Assembly: GCF_021917145.1 (NCBI RefSeq)
Contig: NC_061080.1
Coordinates: 4,942,693-5,006,692, forward strand
DNA from: Hypomesus transpacificus
Lineage: Eukaryota > Chordata > Actinopteri > Osmeriformes > Osmeridae
DNA: 64,000 bases
Direction: 5' to 3'
A program made the position numbers and the translations under genes. The notes below the pieces were generated by a model, which searched no databases, was not told the origin of the DNA, and saw nothing but the letters and a program-made list of their open reading frames with translations. This document shows, in pieces, positions 48,701 to 61,616 of the stretch. The stretch's first letter is position 1. Every line of letters starts with the position of its first letter.

Positions 48701-50517
48701 ACACAGATTTGAATGTGTGACTCTTGTTTTCTCTTTACTTTGTTTGCTATTGAGATAATTAATGCAGACATTTGCCCTTTGTGGCTCACTAGACTTCTTA
48801 ATGTAGCCTAGAATTTCTGGTTTGGTCATATCTGACAAATTACTATCATGTGTGGATTTTTAATTTTCAGACATTTTATGCTTTTCAGACATGACTCATC
48901 TGTCCTTCCTATTATAGAAGTACATGTAATTAGGTGTGATAAACAGCAGTGTTATTCTGGGTTGTAAATGGAGCATAAAGAGTTAGCTGCACATCTTACT
49001 CTTGTTATGATAATTGAGTCATACATGGTCAAAAATGGCAGTGATTGGTGGCACACTGCAACAATCCCAGGTTGTGGGTGAAGTTCGCATGTTTCTTGAA
49101 GTCATTATTCAATCTTCCTGACTGTGCAAAAGATCTTGGTCTGACAATAGAACAAGTGCTTGTCCAATTACTTACATTAGATGACATGAGACCACAAAGA
49201 CCAGAGGACAAATTACACATTGAGATGAAATTGTTTTGATGGTGTTGTGTATTATATTTTCATTTTCAGTGGTGGGATTTACCTAAGGGTCAATGTATAA
49301 AAACTTTGTGGGAGGCTTTTTACTTGCATGTTTGAGTTTAATTAATAATTATCCGACAATTAATAATCTTACTTAATGACTGGGAATACCACATCTCCAG
49401 GATGTCTGTCATCACCAGCTCACACTGACAATACACCTCACATAATTGGGCAGTTGTTTTGTTTTGATAGTTACATCCGTCACAGTTCTTAGACACATCC
49501 TCAGTGATGTTGCTGAGTTTAACAGTCATTCAACATCATGCATCCCAGTAAACTTAACTAAAAGTTGATCAGATCTCAGCTTGCGTCCATCTGGCATTAC
49601 ACTGGTCATGTGTGAATTTTTTGGAACCCACACCATTTCACAGACTGACCAACTTAGATACCTATCTAATAACTCAACAAGTAACGCCCAAAGACTCTTC
49701 TATCACACCCTGTTTGCTCAACAGACAGGCATTTATCCTTCTCACCAGTCAGATCCAACTATTACTTGTTGGCTTGTATAGCCAGTTCCACCACCAGAAT
49801 TCACATTCTGATTTAGGGCACCTGATTGCAACCCATCCAAACAAGTCCAAGAAAGTCTTGTTTGAAGTCATGCCTACCCAATTATTAAAGCCTGCTATCA
49901 TCAGCTTGTACATACTTTTAAAGGTATGGGGGTTAAATATTCGCCCAACAACCGAAAATAATTCCTCTATGGTTTAAAGGAAGATGGGAAACTGAACAGT
50001 GTATTAGCATGAACCAAATAATTCCAATACCAATGGAATTATAGTTATTTGACTATTGGTTATATCAGAGCAAGAATGGTCAAAGTAAGGTTAAAATGAA
50101 GTACACATTTGATAACATTGCAAATGAATGAAATCAATTACAATGCAAACATGTTACAAAATGAAGGTTAACTCCTACCTACGCTACCATGATTATTGTA
50201 AATCAGAGAGACAGCAAGATGTGAGGAAGGAGAATGAGTACAAGGACAAGCAAGAGCTGAGGAGAAGGTCTCAGGGGATCAAGAATCCACAGAACAATGC
50301 TTCACAATTCCTTTTATACACAAGAACAACCAATCAGACCAAATATTGACCCTTACTTATCAACGTATGACTAACAATGCTACAGTAAGTTACACAATGG
50401 GGTGTGAGAGCCATCCAGTTGAGACCCTGTCGAGCAACTCCAGATTTGAGCATATGAGAGGTAGGGGAAGGTTTACACCCAGCCTTACAAAAGGCATGTA
50501 CCCTTCACCAAACGGAG
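45714..50517. other. Gene-free stretch with GT-rich microsatellites
   Basis: Imperfect (GT)n tracts around 47,430-47,510, 47,715-47,735 and 47,775-47,835. Open frames are short and unsupported. Confidence 0.5.
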
Positions 50518-50697
50518 TCAGGTGGCTGAGCGGGTAGAGCATCGGGCTAGTAATCTGAAGGTTGCCAGTTCGATTCCCGGCCGGTGCACATGATGTTGTG
50601 TCCTTGGGCAAGGCACTTCACCCTACTTGCCTCGGGGAGGATGTCCCTGTACTTACTGTAAGTCGCTCTGGATAAGAGCGTCTGCTAAATGTAAATG
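50518..50697 (+). mobile_element. tRNA-derived SINE with L2-type tail
   Basis: The head holds pol III promoter boxes: A box TGGCTGAGCGGGTAGAGC (50,524-50,541) and B box in GCCAGTTCGATTCCCGG (50,564-50,580). The body has TTGGGCAAGGCACTTCACCC, common in fish SINEs. The tail is AAGTCGCTCTGGATAAGAGC then GTCTGCTAAATGTAAATG, shared with the L2 LINE at 63,130. Confidence 0.9.
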
Positions 50698-53636
50698 GAA
50701 AGGCTAGCCTCATAGTACTCTTGCACACACAATTAGAATCCAACCTCATTGACTGGGATGTCAAACACCACTACCCCCAGCACTGGAACACAACTGAAAG
50801 TCAATAAACCAAACCATATCTCTTTATCCCCATTAGCTCCCTAAACATTTAGTATTGAATTAATAACCCCTTTCAATGGAGTAACCCCGTCAATAGAATG
50901 CCTCAGATGACATCGCCCAAGACCAGTTTTGAGATGTCACAGGACTATCCAGTTAAATAGAGTCCAGTGTGCAAGTGTCTGTCACACAACATATCTTCCA
51001 CACAACAGAGTGGACTTGCTGACCGCTAGTGTTCCCGATTGTGGCCTTTTGCTTCAGCGCGGCTCAATGTACTGTGTGAGCTAGTCTTTCAGAGTCCACT
51101 GGACCTAACAAAGGATGGCATGCAACTGCCATTTCTCCTCTTCAGCCCCATCTTGCTCGGAGGACTGCCTCAAGGATTCCCACTGTTTGTTTGTCATGCT
51201 ACGCAAGCGTTGTCCTCCAGCTTCTTTCTCTCCCCAATGGCCTGTTTGCAGTATCATCGCTGATAGATCGCCTTGTTGGAGCATGTCTCCTTCACATAGT
51301 GACATCTTCATCAGCCCATCTATCAAACGGTGCCTTTGTGCTGTGCAACAGCATTTCAAGGTTCACTTTAAAGGCTGTCGGGAAATAGATGGGGCATTTA
51401 AGAAACTGAGAAGCTAGGAATAAGAACAAACCAATATATTAATGTATATTAAAGAGTGATTGATCATCTTCTGCATTTTCAACAAGTATATTTGATTTAA
51501 AATGTTCTGTAACCTGTTTTACTGAACTGGTCTATGAGTTAATTTGGTAATACCTTGCTTTACATGCCCAAAACCACACAGAGAAAAACATAAAAGTCCA
51601 TTATAAGCACAAGCATGCAAGACCAGGCCATTTGTCTACTATTTGAGTGTTATGAATCATTTAGAACTGGCCCAGTTGTAAGCTCACAGTAGGACAGAAC
51701 AAACACATCCATGGGGTGTGTATGGAGCTAGTGGGCAGTTCCCATGAGGCAGTGGGGCATCCACCGATGAGCTGTTGATGAGACACACCGCAACAGGGAG
51801 TTGCCAAGGGGATGCTGGGTACATTATTAGATTTATGTGCCAGTGGACCAGAAGTAAAGCAGAGACAATAAAAAGGGCAGCTAGAAGAATGTTGTATGTG
51901 TGTTGTGCTTACAATGTTTACAGACTTTGTAATCCAATAATGTCCACAGCCGCCTGCTAGAGTATATGAGACTCAATCCCAGGCGGATTACATTGAGATT
52001 TTGCACAGACCACAAAAATGTAAAGATTCAATTTTTAGGATATCTGTGATGAACAAATGTACCTCAGTCTGGTCAAAACGTCTGTTAAAGTCTAACCTGT
52101 CTCCTGACTTGACATTTCCCCATACAAGCAGATTTGTAGTATGTTTCCATTAGCAATACAAAACCTTCTATATTCTGTTTGTAAAAAGATGAACTCTGTG
52201 TTTTCTTTTTCTTTTTCAACATGCCCAGTTAATTATGCAAAAGAAGTCCTTTCAAATGATGAGCCTACAATTAAAACTCAATAGGACAATCTCAAATTAG
52301 AGGAAACAACGTTGCCAGATGCACTACATTTCCCTAAAGTCCTCTACTGGTAGCTGGATCTAATTGAAATAACCAAGACACCAGAGTTATTCCAAAACAC
52401 ATGCTTTAAGCACCCACACACAGCTTAACATCCAGAACTGGGGAGCACTTGCATTTCTGAATCCTTAAATGCCATATGGTCAATATTAGAGCAATCAACC
52501 CCAGATTTGAAACAAGAGGGAAATGACACGTATTGTATTGGTCAGGGACATTTTAGGTGTGGCCAGACCTTTCTGAATTATGGAACATAATCCTTGACCT
52601 GACTGATAAGAATGGCTGAATATATTTGTCATACACAAAAATGTATGCAAAAGATACATACAAAATTTTAAGAAAAATAATAATCCCTGCTCGAAAAAAA
52701 GAAAACGAGAATTCATATTTTGAAAGTGGTTGTAAATCACTACCATTCTACCTTCAAGTCCTCCGATTCTATATCATCTATTTTTATACAAGGCACTTTG
52801 TCTTGACTTGTCTTGTGCTGGTTCCTCTCTTGAGAGTCATTGCTCTCATTGATGATCTCACACAATCACACCTCACACTCACACATCGCAGTACACCTCT
52901 TGGTCACACTGGGTTGTCTTTTCACACATGCACAGGTAATAACAACCCAACCCATAGCTGCCATGGCAACATAATGATAATTCACTCCCTGCAGGAGGTG
53001 TTACTGGGGACTCTGGGAAGGCAATAGGTAGTCCATTATCTATAATTGGATATTCCATTAATTTTGGCTGAATGTGGAAATTAGGCTGGCAAAGACTATT
53101 GTGCCATCCTGGAAATGTGTCTAATTATCATTGAGCTGGAATATGATGATGATGGCCATAACAGTCCAATTATTTTGACTGTAATTTTGAATTAAACATT
53201 TGACTGTAAATAGCAATTGGAAAGCACACAGAGCATAGTAATAGAATATAACTTAACATATAGCATTCAACAATCCTCAATAAAATATCTGACACACTCT
53301 GTTAATTGAAAACCCTTGCTCACCCAGATGCACAGTGTAGTTCGGTTTACTACTGAAACAGCATGTTATGAGTTGCTTTGTGTTGGAATTTATTCAAATG
53401 TTTAGGATTGACATACAGTGGAAAAGTTCATCTTATTTCATGGCAAAACAGCGCAGAAGTATAGTTTAGTGACAAAACTAAATTTATATTGTAAAGCAAA
53501 AGTGCATTTTAAACCAAAAGCAGCAGATATTTAGGCTGTCAAGAGGCCTTACTTGTAAAGGTCATTGAGTTCCCATGAGTTGACAAAATAGTTTTTTAAG
53601 TTCTAAGATGTTTTTTAGGTCCGCAAAGCCAGCTGC
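50698..53636. other. Gene-free stretch
   Basis: No supported gene. The overlapping open frames at 51,039-51,417 look like chance openings in a C/T-rich segment. Confidence 0.5.
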
Positions 53637-53720
53637 ACTACTACACTCTACTACACACTACTACACACTACTACACACTACTACACACTACTATACACTA
53701 CTACACACTACCATACACAC
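53637..53720. repeat. 10-bp minisatellite
   Basis: About eight copies of CTACTACACA with minor variants. Confidence 0.92.
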
Positions 53721-53863
53721 CGTTCTTGAACTGTTGCCTTTGGTACACACCTCCATATGGTTGAAAAAAGTATTTGTTAACTATTTTGTTTCATTTATCC
53801 TTACAACACATTCACACATTCACAAACACAATCCTCACTCTCCCAAGACAGTGCCATATGTAA

Positions 53864-53930
53864 TCAATCAATCCAACTTTATTTATATAGCGCATTTCAT
53901 ACCAGAATGCAACACAATGTGCTTCACAGA
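53864..53930. repeat. Transposon-tail-like fragment
   Basis: AATCAATCAATCCAACTTTATTTATATAGCGC-type sequence (split here by chance variation) through GTGCTTCACA resembles the 3' end of widespread fish retroposons. Family not determined. Confidence 0.5.
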
Positions 53931-56900
53931 AGGGAGGGGGGAATACGAACACTTATTTTTGAAACAAATTTTCTAGAAGGAAGCAAAAAACCATATCACT
54001 CATTTGGGCCGGTATAGGACTGTAAAAATTCTTCCCTGACCTCTCTGAAATTAGACAATCGAGCACTCTCCTGGAGAATGTGAAGTGCCAACATATTACA
54101 AAGCACACACAAAGCATGAATGAATACTACATCATGGGAAACATGACATGTTATACAAACAAAAACAAAACTAAAATTAAGTGAATAAATAAAATAAATA
54201 CAACATTTTACAATGAATGGTAGGCGAATATATGTGCCTTAAGAATATATACGTTACAAAACACAGTAAGCATGTAGAAGCAAGCTACTGGAAAATATTG
54301 TATTAACGAGAGGCCTACATACTTACTTGCCTAAAAGGGTCTATATTACCTGAAACACCATAGGACACCAACAGAATTCTAGAAAAACAAGCAACATTTA
54401 ATGCCAAGCTTGCATAGCTAATTATGCAGCATAGGTAAAGAGCTAGTGGAGATGCTACTGGCTTGTAAAGCCCACTCAGCAGCAATAATAAAGAGACAGT
54501 ACAGACCACAAAGTATCCATCCATGGCTTTAAGATCCCGCTCAGCAGAATGGTGAAGAGATACGGCAGACTACGACGTCCCTATCTATGACGCTTTTTCT
54601 TTTCGTTTTAGGAGGCCCAATGGTTCTCTACATGGCAACTTTCTCAGGTAATTGGCCCCAGTGATGTGATTTTCACAGTGTCACTTTTTGCCATGCCAGA
54701 TTGCCAGTACCATTGTATCCATTTGAACGAGCACCATGCCAAGCTACCATACAAAGACATCTCAGTTGTTGAACATAAAGTGAATGAAAAGGGAGTGAGA
54801 ACCTATGTGTTGAATTGACATTGCATATCAAATGTGTATCTGGAGACCTAAACCACTGTCGATTTCTGTACATTGATTTTTATCCATGTAATACTCTAAT
54901 CATGCCCCCCCCCCCCCCTTCCCAACACACCCACAATTTCACTACCAGTTGAGTGCTATACACAGCTGTTGATCTTACTGAAAATCCTCAAAATTGGGAT
55001 GGAAAGGGTCCAAACAGAAACAACAATTCAAACATGAATTGTTCACCCAAATAAATCGACATTATTTGCAGTTCCACAAAGTTTCAACAGATTTTTGCAT
55101 TATGAATAGACAATCTTGTAATTTCATGTTACAAAATGGAGTTATTCAATGAATGTACTGTTCATCAACATTCAACTGCATCTATTCATTGCATGAGACA
55201 AGAAAGAGCTTTGCTCTACATTGGTATGTTGGCAACACAAAATCTAGTCAAGTCATTGTCAGCAAAGGCTGAACGCAGGGGGGGGGGGGGGGGGGGGCAG
55301 GAGTGGGCCATGGGCTTTGCAGATATCTTTGCCAGGCTTGACAAGCCCGGGGGGTTCTGGCTCAGAATCGAGTAAGCAGCTGGATTTAGACTTTGTCTAT
55401 GAGTAGTAGATGTCTTTCTTTCTTTGAAGGGGAAATTTCTCGGTTGAGTCATGCTTGGATGGGAACTCCATGTGACAGGGCTGTTTAAAAAAATATATTT
55501 ACTTTACAAGTTTAGGTTGAGGTCAGTGGGGGGTTGGGCAGCATATTTGGTGCTGCTGGGGTCTCAAACTTTTTTGTATAGTGGATATTGAAGTTATCTG
55601 ACTTTTCCATTGCTTACCAACTAAATGCGATGGCAGGGATTTCGGTCAAGAGTCAAAATAGTATCCTGTCGCAACAACATTGCTTGTGATATTATAAGCA
55701 TGTATTGAAACAGTGGCACATCAATTTCGTTCACACTGCACAATACACATGCCAGGTAGAATGTGTTCATTTGTCTTTTTGATACTACAATGCCAAATTG
55801 TATGCTTTCTCAGTCACTGTCAGACAAACGTTTACAATCAAGTTTTTCTGTAACACCTAGAAAACAACTACAGTAAGGTGTTCTTCAATTCTTACAGGCA
55901 GTAGATGCATTTATTGGGTTGGGAAATAACAAAGCCTTTATCTTGTTTGTGTCAGTGGATCAGTGCAGAAGTCTACTGGAGAGAAACATTATGCCATAAT
56001 CTGGGTGTAGGATGTTGTGGTTCAAGAAATACTGTTGATTCATGTTCCATGAAAGTGAACATGCATTGTACAGTTACACACTAATGAAACTAAATAACAT
56101 TGACACACTATGCCCAGAAGTAGGCTGTTCCTTCTATCCATTAATTTCTGTTCTCACCCATTTAAGCTTTGGTACAACTGTTCAATATATGCTTACATAC
56201 CATGCTTCCATAACCTGTAACTGTAAGTGAACCCAAAAAATGCTATTATATAGATTTCCTCCAACTGAGACCTCATGGATAAGGAGCCACAGGGGAAGTA
56301 AAAACAACAACAAAAAACAACGAAATATTATGGAAACAGGACCATTGACGGTATTTTAGCGGTTCCCATGTTTAGATGCATGCGTGACTAGTACTAAGAG
56401 CGTAGTTATTCATAATTCATCATCTCTTTTAGCATTCTGAATGCTAGGTCAGTTATTTTGGTTAGGGACAAAGAGGGGTAGAAAGATAGTCAGTACATGG
56501 TCTGGGGTTTAGCTTATGGATCACAGTCAGTGTTCCACAACACTGAGCAGCATATTCACTTAAGGGGCTTCTAAACCGCCATGTGCCATCGTCTGATGGA
56601 AAAACTGTAGAGGGGTACAAGGGTGGGGTAGGCGGGGGGGGGGGGCACAGAGAGTAAGAGAGGGCAAACACACAACAGAAATCAAGAACTGTAAAGGTTT
56701 GGAGACAGAGAGAGAGAATGAGCAAGAGAGAGCGAGGGAGAGAAAGAAAGAAAGAGATTGAGAGAGAGAGATGAAAGATGGGATGAATGAGAAGGGAAAG
56801 AGATAAATTAGATGCTTTGTTAAGATAACAAAGCCGGGCACGTACTCTGAAGCGGTGGGAGATGTTTGTTTTTGCTTGGGCAATACTGTCTCCCGCTGTC

Positions 56901-57996
56901 CTTTTTTTATTTGAGAGAGATGCTGGGTAAAGGTTTTAATGATTGAGTCAGTGTATTTCAGAAAACTCAAGCACAATGACCCCCAATGCAACCATGTGAC
57001 TCGAGTATTCTGGTTCCAACTGCCTTCAGCCTCCTGAATTTATGGATGTGAGTTCACAGTTGCGTACACGGGAAGCTGGGTAATAACTTTATTCCTTTCA
57101 GATTCTAATGAGAGCTGCCTCAGATTTACAGGACGTGCGCCCAATGCTAACTTATGTGAATTGTCAACATTGCTGCCTACAAAGTCAGTATATTGACAAT
57201 CCAACCCCTGAGATTAACATTCTTGTCTCAAAATAGGATTGTCACTCAACTCTCACTGGTGACTAGTGAATGCAGATGCAGAGAATGCCATTTAATGAAA
57301 AATTTAAATCTCTGAGACAGGGGTGTTTATTTAAATTATGCTAAAAGTATGCAACCCTGTGTGTTCACATCCAGGCAAGCTTGCCATAATGTCAAAATGT
57401 GAAATCTCACACACACCAAATGTACCTTCAACATGTTTGATGCATGGTTGATGCACACTTCAAATAAAAAAGCAAATTTTGACTTGAAGACACAAGTTAA
57501 TGGCAATCATTTTGGCTCCTGTCTACTCTTCAATCTGCTTCTTATGCCTGCCTGGCTTGGGTGCATGTTGGCTCAGTCACAAGAGTCTACACTGAAAATG
57601 TGTTTCGGAAAGTCATCTGTTCAAAGGAAGAGAAAAAAATACCACTACACTTTGAAGTTCCATCCGGCGGGCCGTTCTGTACTTAACACGTGGAAATGTG
57701 CTCTATTTATGGTAGAGATACACTCGCACCCCTCCTCGCATTTCTAATTAGGTTTCCTCTGGACCCCCCTGCCCTGCAGCCAGCACCTTCCTCTCACCAT
57801 TTCAAAATCCTCCTCTGAGACTCTGTCAATGCATAATCCTCCAAGCCAAAAGCTTGGGGATTTGGTGGAAAGAAAGTGAGTGTGAGAGAAACAGAGAAAG
57901 AGAGAAAGAGGGTGGGTGAGAGATACGGGGATTGGCACCACCTTGTCACTCAAAGAGTCCAAACACTCAAAAATACTTCAGTGCATTTCAAAAAGG
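53931..57996. other. Gene-free stretch with homopolymer and GA tracts
   Basis: Poly-C at about 54,905-54,918, poly-G at about 55,278-55,297 and 56,634-56,644, and (GA)-rich sequence at 56,705-56,775. No coding or RNA signal supported. Confidence 0.5.
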
Positions 57997-58033
57997 TTCC
58001 TGCTTAGGGTCAAATTATGTCCCTAAGCAGGAA
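57997..58033. repeat. Short perfect hairpin
   Basis: TTCCTGCTTAGGG pairs exactly with CCCTAAGCAGGAA across an 11-base loop. Confidence 0.9.
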
Positions 58034-59189
58034 GTTGCGTCTTTATGTTTGATAATGTAATTCATTTCTCAATAACATTATTATTTTCATTTGAGGAAAA
58101 CATGCATTGGAAATCATGTCTTACCTATATAACCAAACTAGCAATGTGCAGAGAAATAAACTCCCTGTACACTAACTGTAAGAAGCACAAACAATTTAAC
58201 CTCTTTAGAAACCTCCTTTCTGTTCTAAAAATGCCACATTTTACAGTTGTATACAATCCTTCTCACTATTCTTTTATTTTTTGTGTTTTTTAACCATTTT
58301 AAAGTTGTATAGTATTGTTTTATGTCATGTAGCTCTCCCGTCTCCAAAATGAAAAATATGATAAGTAATGGTTCTGTTTCTCAGTTTTGTATGAGAGCTT
58401 ATTCTATACATTCTATATTTAGCAAAATAATATACCTGAGGTCCTTGAAAGTCCAGAAAGTAAGACCAATGAATGGTTAAGAGAGAGATTGGGTTCAGCA
58501 ACATAGCCATTTCCAAAGTCTCATCTGGGGGGACTATTAAGATCCAATCGAAGTCGAAAAAGGCTCAGCATGTGATGGTATCAATGTCAAGACCTCTTCG
58601 TAATAGACTCCACTGCAGAGAAAAACTATGGAAGGACCCCTGTGTCCCTTATCAAACCAAGGTCATTCTAAAACTGGCTTTATAATTGGCAGGTGGGTTC
58701 TCCATTTTCAAAAGGTGGTGGGAGAGCAGGGTTGGAGGAGTGTGTATGTGTGTGTGTGGGGGGGGGGGGGGGCGGGGGTATTGGTACCTCAATGTCACTC
58801 ATATGCACACTTTTGGAACAATCTCTTGGGCTCTCATTCTCACACGCACACATATATTTTATATATAGGCCGATATACCAGGGACCGTGACATGTGATAG
58901 GTTGGAGGATATCCCTTAATAATCCCACTGCAGAAATGTATATGACAGTAAAATACCACAAGGCAAAAAGCCAGCAAGGCAGAATTTGGCAGAAAATTGC
59001 ATAATATCTTTTCATCACTGTGAATGCCTGTATTTATGCATCAACAAAGAGATGACCTAATTTAGAACAACTGCACATGTTATTATTTACATCTATTTGA
59101 AATATAAAAATAATATTACAACTGTAAATCATAAATATAGTTATAAAAAAATTTGAAAGAGAGAAAGACAAAAAAAGAGAGAGAGATAC

Positions 59190-59264
<75 letters not shown>

Positions 59265-61616
59265 AAAGGTGAGGGAAGTATCATCCAATTACAATACGTC
59301 CTATCAATGCCAGGGACAACATGCGAAGCTCCAAACTGATGCCCATGGATGCCAAGGACAAGGATTTTAGTGTGAGAGGTAGAACAGACCCAGATGGTAC
59401 TAGCAATCCCCTTGGGAAAGGAATTAAAAATGAAATGTGCCTCAGCATTTTGTAGCCCCTCCTCATCTCCTTTCCTCTCCATGTATCTCCTTTCCCCCTC
59501 CCCCATCAAGAGCTGTGTAAATGTGCATGAACAAGGTTACTAAATATGTTAATAATAGCCATGTTGATCTTTTTATTTATCTGCATCATTTTGCCAGTAC
59601 AATATTTTTGTGTACTTCATCCATGAAAGGGGTACTGTATTGTAATCATTTATCATTAAGCAATTTATGAGTAAGATCAAAATACATTTCCCAAAGACAC
59701 AAACAGAATTTAAATTCCATGCTCATTTGTGTCCAGCCATTGCCCATGCAGACCAGGAAATCATGAAGTGCAAACCAAGTCAATCTGCTTCATTGGACAG
59801 AAAACTGCAAACTATCAACCATATTACCGTAATGGTTGTGTGGAGAGTACTTACTTTATACTATGTATAACTACACCACGTGCTTTCTGTGAAACAGATG
59901 TTAATCCAGGCTAACAGGGTCCAATGGTAATCATATTTTGCTCAATCTGTTACCCACAACCACATTGTTCACCTTGGGGACCCCATCAAGAATTACGCAA
60001 TCCAATTGTGCTCATAACATCTACTATAAAAAATGATAATCCATTGACAAATCTTGGATGCATGCTTTAAAATATATACATACAATTGTTATTTGATATA
60101 ATGATACACAAACTGCTATTAGAACTGATAAATCAACATCCTATACCTATTGAAAGACCTCACTCTAACCCTTTATAACAACAAAAGCAGCATGCAAGCA
60201 AAAAGAAAGTAAAGAAACAGTTGTAAATTGTAGAAGTAACATGGGTGTACATATTCATACAAGTAACGTGCACATATATGCATACAGAACGCAAACATCA
60301 CACTATTTCCTTCCTCTCTCCCCTTCCCATGTCCCTGTTGGACCCATGTAAGTATATGCATTGCATAAGTAGCACTCTAGTTGTTTGCTTTATGCCTGCA
60401 AATACTGCTATGAGATCAGCAAGAGAATAAGATGTGAGCATGTACCAATCTTTTTGTTTTTAATGTGAACTGTCAATGTAATGATCTTATAAATCATACG
60501 CAGTGTCACAAAAATGTAAGACACTTTTGGATTGATTTTTTTTATCCCTACATTCTCCGACAGTATTTTCTGAAGGCTTTTTTGTGAACCATTAATTTAG
60601 TAATTCCCCAAAGTACAAAGTAGGCCATGTCACTTCCACCTATACATGAAAACATTCTACTTTGAAACTTGTGATACAATAAACAGATCAATCCGCTCGA
60701 TTGCCAAAAACTGGTGACATTCAATCTAAAGGTCACATCTAAAGATGCTAGGGTACACAATTTGTGTCCATAGATAGCACAAAACAACACTAAAGAATAC
60801 CCTGTAGATAGACACACATTGGAAGACAGACAAGAGGCATAAGATAAAATAGAAGAGATTGGTTCTCATTTTGGAATGGAGGGGTGCACAAAGTAGCATG
60901 GTCAATAATTCCCAAAGGAAAACTGTGTATACTTGAAGAAGGACATGAGGTAAATGCCAAAGAAAACCTGTCAGAGACTGCCTGACAACTGCTAAGGGCT
61001 GCCTGACCTACATACGTACAAACAGCGACACAGACAATATATCCCAGGGATGTGCTGAAGAAGCCACATCTTCAGCATCTAGCATCTGCTATCCCAGTAA
61101 GCGTTCATCCATACCAGGAAAGCGCTTTACTTTGCAACAACTTAAAAGCGACAGGAGCTACTCACCCATCAACACAAAGCCATTTTTTGAATCCCATAAT
61201 CCTCCACTTCTCTTCAATTGAAAGGCACTTCAACAGGTCATATTCCAGTGTACCTTATAATTTTAACCTTTTACCTTGCCTGGGCTATTCATGCTCAAAG
61301 CTGCTTTTGTGGAATAAATTCCAAATTCTGTTTTCAAAAATAGATAATCAAATCTCTAAATACACTTTTGACTGTTAATAGCAGGTTGTCACAGGTAGAA
61401 AAATATCTGAAGTATTACAACCATACAAATTTAACAGCAATATGGTTATGACTCTGTCCTACTTATGATACGTTCCAATAAGAGGTTCAACCACCCCAAG
61501 GCAGTGTAACAACAAACAGGGTCACCAAGGACAGACAGGGTTATCTATTGCCACAGTATGCATGTCCACAAGTTTGTGGAGACTAGTGTGGGATGAATTA
61601 AGTACTACTTACTCAC
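58034..61616. other. Gene-free stretch with simple repeats
   Basis: Includes a poly-G/GT tract at 58,740-58,775 and a long (GA)n microsatellite at 59,195-59,262. The latter's reverse strand produces spurious Ser/Leu-rich open frames. Confidence 0.55.

Noticed and set aside
50524..50590. tRNA gene suggested by A and B boxes
   Set aside because: It is the head of a SINE: no complete cloverleaf, and the SINE body and L2-type tail follow directly.
51039..51417. Overlapping 74-100 codon frames
   Set aside because: Three overlapping frames in one C/T-rich region, none with family features.
53637..53720. CRISPR-like array
   Set aside because: Uniform 10-bp tandem repeat without spacers in a eukaryotic genome.
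58473..58685. 70-codon basic frame considered as an exon
   Set aside because: No acceptor/donor pair with matching phase and no known family.
59034..59509. Ser/Leu repeat frames on the minus strand
   Set aside because: Products of the (GA)n microsatellite at 59,195-59,262.
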